64,000 nt of DNA, taken from the NCBI GenBank assembly GCA_019009955.1, contig CM032228.1, forward strand, positions 131,261,001 through 131,325,000, read 5' to 3'. A program made the position numbers and the translations under genes. Shown one piece after another: positions 54,271-64,000 of this stretch. The first letter of the stretch is position 1, and each line of letters starts with the position of its first letter. The notes under the pieces are model-generated. The model was not told the DNA's origin and did no database searches. It saw only the letters and a program-made list of their open reading frames with translations. The DNA comes from Riptortus pedestris (taxonomy: Eukaryota > Arthropoda > Insecta > Hemiptera > Alydidae).

Positions 54271-54420
54271 GTAGGCTGGTTAGATAAGCTATCAGAAGGC
54301 CGGGGGTAGAATCTCCCCCGTTTCTCCTCTTCGATAATAAATGTAGCCTCAGATAAAAGTGCTACTTAGAGCCACAATCTCGGAGCCTCAGCCGAGATCA
54401 ACCCCACTCCACCTTCTATT
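54271..54420 (+). repeat. Possible tRNA-derived SINE fragment
   Basis: A tRNA-like stretch with GGCTGGTTAGATAAGC (D-arm-like) and the T-arm-like hairpin GGGGGTAGAATCTCCCCC, followed by a GC-richer body. Confidence 0.35.
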
Positions 54421-55029
54421 GAACATTTTAAACCTATACTCCTTTTCACTCTTTCTCATCTTCTTCGGGCACGCATGTCATTTACAACCCTTGACAACAT
54501 TAGTCACTTAAAAGTATGACTTATTGTTACGTTCCTGAGATGCTTCCTCTAGTTTTGAAATGTTAGTGTCATTCATTGGAACATTTACAGGTACGCTTTG
54601 ACTAGCCCATATTTTATTTTTATTTATAACCGTAGAAACCAAGAATTCAACATGGAGAACAACTAATAAATCATGGCTCCTACAATTCTTGGTTTCATTC
54701 TTTTCTATAGTCGAGCTAACTTGAACATTCAGTTTCTATTAACTTCTTACTAGTAGCAATGTATTCAAAACTCAAGTTAAGTTACTGCCATTTCACGCCC
54801 CATCCGAATGTTTTATATTTTTTTGGAATTGATCGATTGCGTATTTTTAGCAAAGCTCTGACCTCACTTCAGTTTATACAGGTTGTTTCATACTCACTGC
54901 TTACCTCCCCTTTTTTCAAGAGTTTTGAGAATTTCGAAATTAAACTTGAGAGCTAATAGTTATGGAGAATGAAGTTTTTGCTGACGGTGAAGTTATATGA
55001 AGTAATTATTAACATCATCCACCAAAGAC
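54421..55029. other. No gene seen
   Basis: Nothing was recognised on either strand. Confidence 0.45.
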
Positions 55030-56406
55030 TGATCTGAAAGACATATTCTTAATGTACGATTCTCATAGAAAACCTATTTTCAAAACTTAAATTTTATATT
55101 TTCGATATGAAGATATATATCATGGACTTTGATACTTTTTAAAGGGTAAAATTATCTTACAAATAAGGTTCACAATATTAATCCGAGATATTTGCAGTTA
55201 TAGCACTACTTCTACCCATGTTATAATAAAAATAAGCAAATATATAATGGAAAGTTTTATTAGAAGCATAAATATTAAATATTATTTTCATTGAATGATT
55301 CCATTGGATACATATGCAAATATGTTAGGTGTGAGTTGATCATTTAAGATTTTAAGTTCCAAAGTACCTTATTTGATCAATACAATGGTCGATATTTAAC
55401 AATCTCATGCAAAACTAAAGATTACATTACTTAATGGCTGAAATGGGCTTGGGGGAACAATTAGCAGATTTCCCTTAAGGGAAATCAGCTATTGAGGTCG
55501 TACTCATGACGCGATTTTCAAAAATTTTCTTCAAATCTCCATCGATCCTACCCAGGAGATGACGAAAATGAGGTCCGTTTAAAATTATATATATATATAT
55601 ATATATATTTGTCTGTTAACGCTCTAGCGGTCGCAATTTTTATTTGATCGTTACTAAACTCGATATTTAAACGTTTTATGCAAAAAGACAGATCAAGTTC
55701 GTTAATAGCTGAAATCGGACCAGTGGGAGGGGGGATTTTCGAGAATTCGAAATATCTCCGTTACCATACGTCGAATCACAAAAGTGTATAGAACCAATCT
55801 TATTGCAAATATTGTTCTATACGTTTATTCTCTATTTTGAATATTAGCCGAGATGTTGGCATTTTTATTAAATTTGGGCCGATAACCTACGACGGAATTT
55901 CCCGCCAAAAGCTAGTTCGGCCCTTTGCCGTAACTGTTCGGCTCACGTATGGAGATTTCTCTATTGTATAACTTCACGTGGGAAATCTGCTTAGTTTACG
56001 CAGCCACTGCGTGACGGACTTTTTAAATTCAAAATATCTCCGTAATTATGATTAGGACGAAAAATGTTATCTGAGTAATATGGTTTAGAAACTTTAAAAA
56101 AATTGTATTGTCTACAACTATTTTCTTATTTTTCTAACTGAAATATTGACCGAGTTATTTGTATTTTGCTTTTGGTTCCCAGCCTTATTTGTTTTTTTAT
56201 AGTAATCTTCCTACTGCTACTCATCCTATTATCAGTTTAAGTATCTCAGTCACTAAATATCTCACGTCCAGCTTACATTTTGATTCCGGTTAACAGTGAC
56301 ATTTTATTACGTGAGAAATGAGCACGGTGGTGAGATGAAATCCACAGCATTTCGTATTCCAGAACATAAGAAATCTGCCTATTTTTCACAGCTCCTGCAC
56401 GACGGC
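55030..56406 (+). repeat. Old family A copy split by a younger family A copy
   Basis: The left part ends CTTAATGGCTGAAATGGGCT and GGGGGAACAA at 55460. The right part resumes at 56025 with AAATTCAAAATATCTCCG, the next block of the consensus, and runs to the terminal CCTGCACGACGGCCTTTT at about 56406. Confidence 0.7.
55461..56024 (+). repeat. Family A repeat, young nested copy
   Basis: TTAGCAGATTTCCCTTAAGG to GTGACGGACTTTTT, with both termini preserved. (TA)n lies at 55589-55609. It carries an unusual GC-rich block at 55877-55960 (GATAACCTACGACGGAATTT and following) not seen in other copies. Confidence 0.88.
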
Positions 56407-57030
56407 CTTTTAGCAGGTTTCCTTTAAGAAAAATCAGCTATTGAGGTCGTACTCATGACACAATTTTCGAAATATTTCCTCAAATGTCCATCGATCCTAC
56501 CCAGGAGATGATGAGAATGAGGTTCGTATAAAACTGAAGTATATATACATATATTTTTGTTTATTAACACTCTAGGACTCGCAATTTTTGTTTGATCGTA
56601 ACCAATCTCGATATTTAAACGTTTTATGTAAAACTAAAGATCGAGTTCGGTAATAGCTGAAATCCGACCAGCCGGAGGGGGTGGGGTTATAGGGGGAATT
56701 TTGAAAATTCTTAATTATTTTGTTATTATGCGTCGGATCGAAAAATGGTACAGAACCAATCTCATTACGAATGTAATGTTCTATAAATATTGTTGTGTAC
56801 TTCTTTACACTCTTGATTATTTACCGAGATATTTGCTTTTTATTTTTTTTAGTTTTCGGTCCAGTCCTACTCATGTCATAAAACAATAAGCTGTTATATT
56901 ATGGAGCACTTTATTTGAAGCCTAAATACCAACTATTGTACTCCTTTCACGTTTTGAGGTAAATGCAAATACGTGACGCACGTGGGAAATCTGCTTAGTA
57001 AACTCATCCCCTTCGTGACGGACTTCTTTT
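56407..57030 (+). repeat. Family A repeat, complete
   Basis: Starts AGCAGGTTTCCTTTAAG directly after the end of the old copy and ends TTCGTGACGGACTTC. It has a short (TA)n at 56540-56552 and a G-run near 56678. Confidence 0.88.
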
Positions 57031-58800
57031 TTTTATATGCCTTAATGTTATAATTGCCTTGTGATAATCAGATAATTATTTCATTGGAAAGGGAGCAGTA
57101 AAAGTAGATGCTCCATGTAAATATAATTAATGCCATGCAGCAAATGTTGTCACTGTAAAATCATTGAATCCATTAAAAATAACTAATATTAGTTGTTTAT
57201 ATTAAGTGTTATGAATGACGTAGTATATTTTAAATAAATTAAAGGTGAATCATTTTTCCTTTTTTTATTTTAACTTTTACCAACAAATATTTAAATGTTT
57301 TATTAGTTTCATATTTTTTTCTCATATGAAGGATTTAGTTAACACTGCTGAATGGCTATGAAGCCATGAAGGAATGAATGACAGACTACCTGGGTTATTA
57401 TAATCATAATCGGAAATAACTGATACTACCTATAAAGATAGCGAAGGTGGAACAATATGAATGGTTTGAAAGATAATTCCTCAAGTGGCAAAGAACAGCA
57501 GCTTATGTTTTATTCATATCATATTTCATCATTTTATAAGACTCATGAAAATATGGTATACAGCGTCTTGTAGAAAAGCACCACTGATTTGTTTTATTAT
57601 TGCAAAGGTAAGAAGAATAACACTTTAATCAAATTTTGTTGAACTTCTCTGACAATCATGTGGGAGTTACTTAACTCCCGCATAGATTTATCGTTTTCTT
57701 TGGTCAAATGTTTTATTTTGCTTATATTATTATGGGAAAAAAACTATACAAAAGGAAGGACTTACGAAGAAAAGTATGCGACTGAAAAAGTGCAAGCAAG
57801 CAAAGTAGTATTAATAACTTCCTTGCACATGTCCGCACGCAACCACACACTATGGGTGTGGATGAGTCTGTGTGTGATTGTGTGTGCGAGTGCGCACGTT
57901 TGATAGTGAGAAATATTAATGTAGTTGAATCTATTTTGCTTTCTTTCGCGTTTTTTTAACTTAGCATTCCTCGTATAACCTTTTGCCTCAGTTATTTTGG
58001 ACTCCAGTTTTTAGACAGATGCAGATAAAACTAATGATGTGTATAATGAATACTTATCCCCCCAAAAAAACAAACAAAAAAAACAGATGCACAGAAGAGC
58101 TCCGTCTGGGTTTATTTTAAATTAGCGAACGAGAGCTTTTATTATTAAAGATGAATAATAAAACTTTACTACAAATATATGAAAAAAAATATGATATTCA
58201 TATTTTTGAAAAGGACGAAAGAAAAATAGAGATGTAGCTGGGCAAAGTTTATAAATAATGGCTATTCCTGTCAGTCAGTCTAAAACCTCATTAAATGTGT
58301 TATTCTTGGTGCCTCTACAGCCATAAAATAAATCAATGGCGTTGCTTCTCTGGCCGGCTCTATATTTCATATTGTCATGAGCCTTATAAAAAGAGTAAAT
58401 ATGACTTATGAATGAAACATACGGCAACATAACCTGTCGTCCTTCATGGAGTCACTTGAGGAATTGACTCACTTTTCTTTCAATCCATTCATATTCTTTC
58501 CCTTTACTAAGCTTATTCAAAATATCAGGCCTTTCGTAGTGTCCGTAGTTTCCCGCCTCGACCCTTAAAATGTTGCTAGTTTGCTCATTTTTGGCTCACT
58601 GTTTTCTTCTGCACATTTATGTAAAATATTTTTGTGATCTTTGGTATATGCTAAATTCTGATAAAAATACGTCTGTAATCCCAATACTGAAATAGCATTC
58701 GCCTGAATTTCCTCGAAGCGTAGTGTTTTAAAATTAAATTTTTGACCGATTAAAATTCTTGAATGTTGTTCTAAAGAAAGAAATATTTATTATAACTAGC
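57031..58800. other. Intergenic sequence, no recognised gene
   Basis: An open frame at 57658-57903 has no recognisable content. A TG-rich patch lies at 57855-57900 and A-runs near 58065-58083. Confidence 0.45.
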
Positions 58801-59154
58801 TTTTAGCAGAATTTCCGTAAGGGAAATCAGCTATTGAGGTCGTACTCATGACGCGATTTACGAAATTTTTCTTCAATGTCCATCGATCCTACCTAGGAGA
58901 TGTCGAAAATGAGGTCCGTTCAAAAGTGTGTATATATATATATACGTCTGTAACCGCTCTAGTGGTCGCAATTATTGTTTAATTGTTACGAAACTCGAGT
59001 AAAAAGAAAGATCAATTTCGTTAACGGCTGAAATCGGACAAGGGAGAGAGGATTTAGAAGGGAGAATTTTCGAAAATTCGAAATATCTCCGTTACTATAC
59101 GTCCAATCGAAAAATTGTATAGAAACAATTTTATTAAAACTTAAATGTACTATC
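58801..59154 (+). repeat. Family A repeat, 3'-truncated
   Basis: Starts TTTTAGCAGAATTTCCGTAA and has (TA)n at 58928-58944. It stops abruptly after ATTGTATAGAAACAATTTTA, where piggyBac sequence begins. Confidence 0.85.
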
Positions 59155-59893
59155 ACTCCTGGAAGGTGTGTCAATACATTTTGTTTTCCTATTGTACGGA
59201 AAGGAAAAGGGGTTTTCCTCCACTCATAACGGTCAACAATCTTTCTGTTCACACTTCTCAATGCAACATATTTTTCGTGTGACTGCTCATCCTCCCCTTC
59301 ACTTTCCGATTCCACGTCACTTTGTTCAGTCTCTGAGTCTATACCCCGTTCTTCCAAGGCGTCTTCAAATTCCGAATCTGTGTCGTTCTGTATGTTATCG
59401 TCTTCTTCGAAAGGATCCATTAATGGGTGGATGGGATGGATGGGGGTGGGAGTCTAGCAATACCATTTTGATTACAAAAGTCAAAAAATACGTATTTCCT
59501 GGTCCATTTTTTCTGAAAAATGTTTTAAAAATGCATTGTTAGTCGCGGTCACCTCAGAGGTGAATTCCTTATTTTGTAGGTATTTTTAACAATTCAAAAA
59601 CAATCAAGGCACTACAAACGTCAAATAACGAATATGTCTAAGGTAAATAGATTAAATATAGAAATAAAAGAAATTGAAAAACTTACAACTTTGGTCGCGG
59701 TGCACCTGTCGGGTGATTTTAACACAAGGAACGCACTGTGTACAAACTTCGAAGGTCAAACCTATACTGTTTTGAGGAGGAAGGGAAGCTAGAAGCATTG
59801 CTGGATGCGGAAGTCGTTAGGTTTATTCAATCGGAAGTTATTAGAAAAACACCTCAAAGATGCACCTGTCAGGACGCCGCGACTAACGGAGGG
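59155..59893 (-). mobile_element. Second piggyBac-like element, 5' part only
   Basis: The right end reads, on the - strand, TTAA (59897-59894) then CCCTCCGTTAGTCGCGGCG, a piggyBac-type terminus different from the 18550 element. The subterminal motifs GGTGCACC-like and GCGACTAAC/GCGACC recur at about 59545, 59695 and 59870. The left part is lost at the junction with family A. Confidence 0.78.
59158..59420 (-). pseudogene. piggyBac transposase N terminus, truncated
   Basis: Starts at ATG 59420 (MDPFEEDDNIQNDTDSEFED), with a long acidic stretch typical of piggyBac N termini. YEWRKTPFPF and NVLTHLPGV follow; in the family the latter region reads like NI-x4-PG. The protein match ends at the PG and the frame runs on into family A sequence, stopping at 58986. 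No catalytic region remains. Confidence 0.75.
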
Positions 59894-59897
59894 TTAA

Positions 59898-60239
59898 AGT
59901 GATAATCATATGCATATTTTAAAGCATATTGCCGTAGAAGACATTATTAACGAAAATATAAGTTCTTATTATTTGGGTAATGCGTAAATTTTGAAAAATG
60001 GATTGAGCTACTTTTGGTACAATATGCCCCATATTAAGACGGTTTGGCTACGTTCTGTGGACAGAAAAGCTAAAAGAAAAGTCTTTGAAAACAAGAAAAT
60101 AGACACGATAGACGGAGGAATATGAAGAAAGACGCCACTGGAAAGGAAGAATTAGCGCTTTTTAGATGGTAATGAAGTACAGATTGGGATGATGTTTACA
60201 TTTTATAATAGTCTGTAGTTTGGGCCCATATAAGAAAAA
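59898..60239. other. No gene seen
   Basis: Spacer between the piggyBac end and the next family A copy. Confidence 0.45.
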
Positions 60240-61095
60240 GTCCGTCACGCAGGGGCTGCGCAAACTAAGCAGATTTCCCTCGTGAAGTTCAACAACAGAT
60301 AAATCTACATACCGGTAACACATCACCGTGAATATTAACAGTTCTGCCAACTTCTTACCGGAAAGAAAAAGAATTAATGTAATATATCTGAGTATAACGT
60401 ATTAATTTGATTGAAAACTATTTACTATATCTAGTATTGCAATTTATAATGCACTAGAATAATTTTTATCTCAATCAATCAAATTTAAGTACTCCAAAAA
60501 CTTAATAAGGGGGGGGGGTCACCAGAACATATTTGCATGTATTATACGAGATAATTATTATTATAATAAATGTCTCTTGAAAACAATATATGGTATTTAA
60601 GCTTCGAATGATGTGATTCATTACATGACCGAGTGTTTTTTATGTAACAGCAGTAGAAGTGGGGGTTCGCTGATACTGAAAACTGAAAAATGCAAATATC
60701 TCGGTTAATATTCAAGATAGGGAATAAATGTGCATAACAATACTTATAGTGCATTTAATTTGGTATAAGATTGATTCTATAAATCTTTTCGTTCTGAATA
60801 ATAGTAACGGAGATATTTCGAATTTCAAAAATCTCCTCCTTTCAACCCCCCCCCCCCCTTCTACTTGTCCGATGTCAGTCATCAAACTCGATGTGTCTTT
60901 TTACATAAAACGTTTAAATATCGAGTTTGGTAACGATCAAACAAAAATTTCGACCGCTAGATCGTTAACAAACATATATAATTTTGAACGTACTACATTT
61001 TCGTCATCTCCTGGGTTGGATCGATTGACATTTGAAGAAGATTTTTGAAAATCGCATCTGAATACGACCTCAAAAGCTGATTACCCTTAAGGGAA
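60240..61095 (-). repeat. Family A repeat, long form
   Basis: On + it starts GTCCGTCACGCAGGGGCTGC and ends CCCTTAAGGGAAATTTCC. It shares the extra block TAATTTTTATCTCAATCAAT with the copy at 16665-17560. It has a C-run at 60846-60858 and a very short TA tract at 60973-60980. Confidence 0.88.
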
Positions 61096-61733
61096 ATTTC
61101 CTAAAGGAGGAATCCCTTCCTGGAGGTTAATGTTCTGTCTACTAGTTAAGCCGTTGCAATCAACAACTCACCTTTATTAAGGAGCTTAGTCAATGAATAT
61201 TATAGTTATCTGTTTAAAAGCTTGCAAGAAAGAGTGATATGTGGATCAATTATTTTCCCACTTCAAGAGGTTAAAATAATGAGTGGTCATTGAAGGACTG
61301 TCTTGTAGATTCTAGTTCATTTTATTCAAACTTGTAGCAAAATATACTAATATGAGGACTGCTTATTTTGGTCTTCCATTTGTGTGAATAGAACATGTTA
61401 ATGGAGGGGAGATGAATGTTGAGTTTGAAAGAGTAGAGTTGAGGATGATTTTTTTCAAATGTAAAAACGGAGGAGCTGAGGGGTGGTGGGGGTGAAAATG
61501 TTTACTGATGAAAAGGCTAGAGACTAGGTTAGGAGGGTAGGGGCGCACTGACCCACTCACCCCTCTGTCTCTTCCTCCTCACCATTCATCCTCAATCAAA
61601 ACATCCCCTACCTACAATCCCTGCCAAATGTTCCTCTCCCTCTCTGAAATCTTTTAGTAATACTTAGTGTATCACTCAACCTATGATTATTGCTCCAGCA
61701 TTGAAAGGTGAAAGTCTGTCTCCTACTAATAGG

Positions 61734-61735
<2 letters not shown>
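61096..61735. other. No gene seen
   Basis: A - strand open frame at 61363-61560 is proline-rich by composition only and matches nothing known to me. Confidence 0.45.

Positions 61736-61801
<66 letters not shown>
61736..61801. repeat. (TA)n microsatellite
   Basis: About 33 TA units. Confidence 0.97.
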
Positions 61802-61804
<3 letters not shown>

Positions 61805-61991
61805 AACAAACAAATAAGCTGCCCTCTTTCTGAGGGTACCTGTATGGTCAGCCTCCTAATCTGCCAGTTTATTGGTAATATAATTATTTATTTTTTTAAT
61901 TTTGTTTATATGGGAATTTGGAATTTTATAAATTGAATGGAGGAAATTTTGGAGATATCTCGGTTGAAAGTGCAGCTTAATACTTCAAACT

Positions 61992-62483
61992 TTATTTTTT
62001 ATACAAATAATGAGTCACAATTCTTATAGATGGTTTTAGGATATGTGTGGACAAGTCCTTCAGATCATCTTTGGTCTGCTCATATTCTGTTAATATCTTG
62101 ACAGCTTTTTGATGGAGGACTTCTCTTGAACCAAACAGTAGTCCCATAACTATCCAGTCTTCGATTTGGTATTTTTCAGAGAAATAGAGGCAACATGGTT
62201 TGTATATTGCTTTTTTCTCTTTGTCCACCTCATCTGCTTGATTTTTGAAACGGACAGTAGAATCCAGAACTAAACCCTTCTTTTCATTTCTCTTAATGGC
62301 TACAATATCTGCTCTTCTCGGAGTGCCGTCTGAGGAATTGCAAGTCACCTCTTCGAATATATCCCAATCTGGGTGCTTCTTATTCAAGAGGTGTGTAATT
62401 TGAGTCCGGACCTTATAATGACGTGAATTGCGCATCTGCTCACCCCATTGGCAGGAACCTAGGATATGGGGAAGGGTTTGATT
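61992..62483 (-). pseudogene. R2-type retroelement endonuclease domain (C-terminal fragment)
   Basis: The frame runs from after a TGA at 62486 to a stop at 61992, about 163 residues. It shows NQTLPHILGSCQWGEQMRNS, whose HxxxxC spacing and following RHYKVR resemble the zinc knuckle of restriction-enzyme-like retroelement endonucleases. HPDWDIFEEV, then RRADIVAI and LVLDSTVRF follow: the PD-(D/E)xK core, read as the Asp in RAD and the Asp in LVLD. EVDKEKKAIYKPCCLYFSEK is typical of the same family in arthropods. The reverse transcriptase that should precede it is absent, and a (TA)n array begins right at the break. The surviving domain is uninterrupted, which suggests recent truncation or retained use. 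Confidence 0.7.
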
Positions 62484-62486
62484 TCA

Positions 62487-62489
<3 letters not shown>

Positions 62490-62535
<46 letters not shown>
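62490..62535. repeat. (TA)n microsatellite
   Basis: Lies between the R2-type fragment and a family B copy. Confidence 0.95.
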
Positions 62536-62537
<2 letters not shown>

Positions 62538-63418
62538 TAGCTCAGATACCCGGCTTCGCCCGGGAATTCATTTGAGGCTGAATGGTGATGGTATTTTTAG
62601 CAGGCTTTACATTGCACAATATTATGACGTTTACCCGTCAGTGCAAGACTTCACTGTTCTGCATATTGTCATATTTCCCGTTTCCTGTGCATTATGCATA
62701 GATTTGAATGATTAATGAGAAAAAATTGACCTACAATTGAATAAATTTTTCATTTTGAGGTACCTGGTAGTTCATATTGAAAAGAAGTGTTGAGAAAATT
62801 TCTCTAAATTACAAAGTAAACAACTATTGTTATTTGCATATTTGCCGAAACCCCAATAGGAAATCACTATTTTAATTTCAGGCCTCCCTTACAACTCCCA
62901 CTCCTGCCCGTCCCTAGAAATAGTATGGCTTATTATAAGGAAGGCGTTAGTGCTAATTCAAATACCGAGTTTGGTTTAGTTCGGTTGAGTCTTTTGTGCC
63001 AAATAAAATTGTGGACTCCCGCTATAGGTTTTAGCGTATAACTCATTTATACTTCCGTACACGGCAAAAGTGCATGTAACAAAAGTTACTCTAAATAACA
63101 AAATAAACAACTTTTGTTATGTGCATATTTGTTGAAAAAGCAATAGGAAACGAAATATCACTATTTTTAATTTCAGGCCTTCATATAACCCCACTCCTGC
63201 CCGTCTCAGAGGATATTAATATAGCCTAAAGTCTAAGTTAGGTTAATGGTAATATACATACCAAGTTTCATAAAATTCGGCTCAGCCGTTTATGCGTGAA
63301 AAGATAACAAACAAAGATACACGAAAGAAAGAAAATGCAGTTATACTGTCTATGACATGTGAAACGAAAAGATATCGTGCAATTTCGCGAAAAAAATCAA
63401 TGTACAGACAGAGGTTAC

Positions 63419-63424
<6 letters not shown>
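62536..63424 (+). repeat. Repeat family B, fullest copy
   Basis: Starts CTAGCTCAGATACCCGGCTT, with the near-palindrome CCCGGCTTCGCCCGGG, and ends CAGACAGAGGTTACAATTT. Two internal passes of the AACAA-CTTTTGTTATGTGCAT, CAATAGGAAA and CCCACTCCTGCCCGTC module suggest an internal duplication. It is bounded by (TA)n on both sides. Confidence 0.82.

Positions 63425-63484
<60 letters not shown>
63425..63484. repeat. (TA)n microsatellite
   Basis: About 30 TA units abutting the end of the family B copy. Confidence 0.97.
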
Positions 63485-63487
<3 letters not shown>

Positions 63488-63767
63488 ACTCTCATACATT
63501 AAAAAAGATTTAAGCCGACACAATAAATAAGTGGGACAGAGAATGGACGACATGTAACAAATCTTACAGCTTACATCAATACATAACAAATATAACTCAC
63601 AACTACAACGCAATTAAGAGCCAACATTACAAATGCACACAATTTCTAACGGAACATTGGACAGACCCGGGCATTATTTAACAAGATCAAAAATTCAAGA
63701 CAATGATTAGAGTTTCTCAGGTAAGAAAAAACGCCTCTTTCCTTCACTGTTCTTTATTCGTTGCGAC
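63485..63767. other. No gene seen
   Basis: Spacer. TTCTTTATTCG at 63750-63760 belongs to the hammerhead-like terminus that follows. Confidence 0.4.
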
Positions 63768-64000
63768 AGGGCGCTTTCAGAGATATACGCTCCATCATCA
63801 GTGCCCTGCTGGCAAACAAATACCATAAAAACGTTTACAATATGTCATTTAATTAAATAATTTTTGTTTTAACTCTTGACCATCGACATGTACATATATT
63901 TTCTGAATCGTTTAATTAAATGTCATATTGTACAACGTTTTTATGGTATTTTTTTGCCAGCAGGGCACTGATGATGGAGCGTATGCTCTGAAAGCGCTCT
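63768..64000. repeat. Large inverted repeat with hammerhead-like motifs (Penelope-like terminus?)
   Basis: Arms 63768-63856 and 63911-64000 are near-perfect reverse complements around a 54-bp centre. The right arm holds CTGATGA (63968-63974) and GAAA (63990-63993) around the short stem GAGC/GCTC. The left arm holds the same on the - strand (63801-63795 and 63778-63775). The right arm may continue past the window edge. Confidence 0.8.

Noticed and set aside
57658..57903. Open frame of 81 codons on +
   Set aside because: It was considered as a small secreted or membrane protein, but it ends in a TG-rich repeat and has no recognisable content.

Overview
The window reads as animal, and most likely insect, nuclear DNA. 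It is AT-rich, intron-rich and full of transposable-element debris and (TA)n microsatellites. The arthropod assignment rests on a Synaptotagmin 4 gene that matches my memory of the fly protein almost word for word, and on an alpha-tubulin gene with the usual intron after codon 1. A hemipteran would fit the repeat style, but the sequence does not prove it.

Host genes. (1) Synaptotagmin 4 (Syt4), + strand: six exons from 8618 to 24342 carry the linker, C2A, C2B and the stop codon. The transmembrane exon(s) lie upstream and were not found. (2) A short single-exon gene at 12220-12552, + strand, lies inside a 7.6-kb Syt4 intron. It encodes a 110-residue one-pass membrane protein resembling SMIM26, a mitochondrial microprotein. 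(3) An alpha-tubulin gene, - strand, 39484 to 30317, is complete. Exon 1 carries only the start codon, the three other coding exons sum to exactly 450 residues, and a TATA box lies at 39608-39614. Syt4 and the tubulin gene converge tail to tail across about 6 kb.

Mobile elements, left to right. 2091-6553 is a young CsRn1-clade Ty3/gypsy LTR element on the - strand. Its LTRs differ at one base, gag is intact, a slippery TTTAAAC sits against the gag stop, and pol is broken twice. 10915-11583 is an internally deleted Merlin element with an 8-bp target duplication, inserted into an older repeat. 18550-~19640 is a deleted piggyBac. 32741-33315 is a deleted mariner in a tubulin intron. 43062-43270 is a small MITE. 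48055-49390 is a decayed LINE. 59155-59893 is a second, different piggyBac remnant. 61992-62483 is the endonuclease end of an R2-type non-LTR element. 63768-64000 is an inverted-repeat structure with hammerhead-like motifs, possibly a Penelope-like terminus.

The dominant unexplained component is a dispersed repeat, called family A here, with more than ten copies or pieces. Full copies run 560-900 bp. They begin at a 20-bp palindrome, end at a CGCAG/CTGCG hairpin, and always carry a (TA)n tract at the same internal position plus G-run and C-run tracts. Many microsatellites of the window are therefore parts of one repeat rather than independent events. Two other dispersed families (B and C), tRNA-like SINE copies, a local 450-bp duplication and a perfect 28-bp palindrome complete the picture. 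No rRNA, intact tRNA, CRISPR array or bacterial-type operon was seen.
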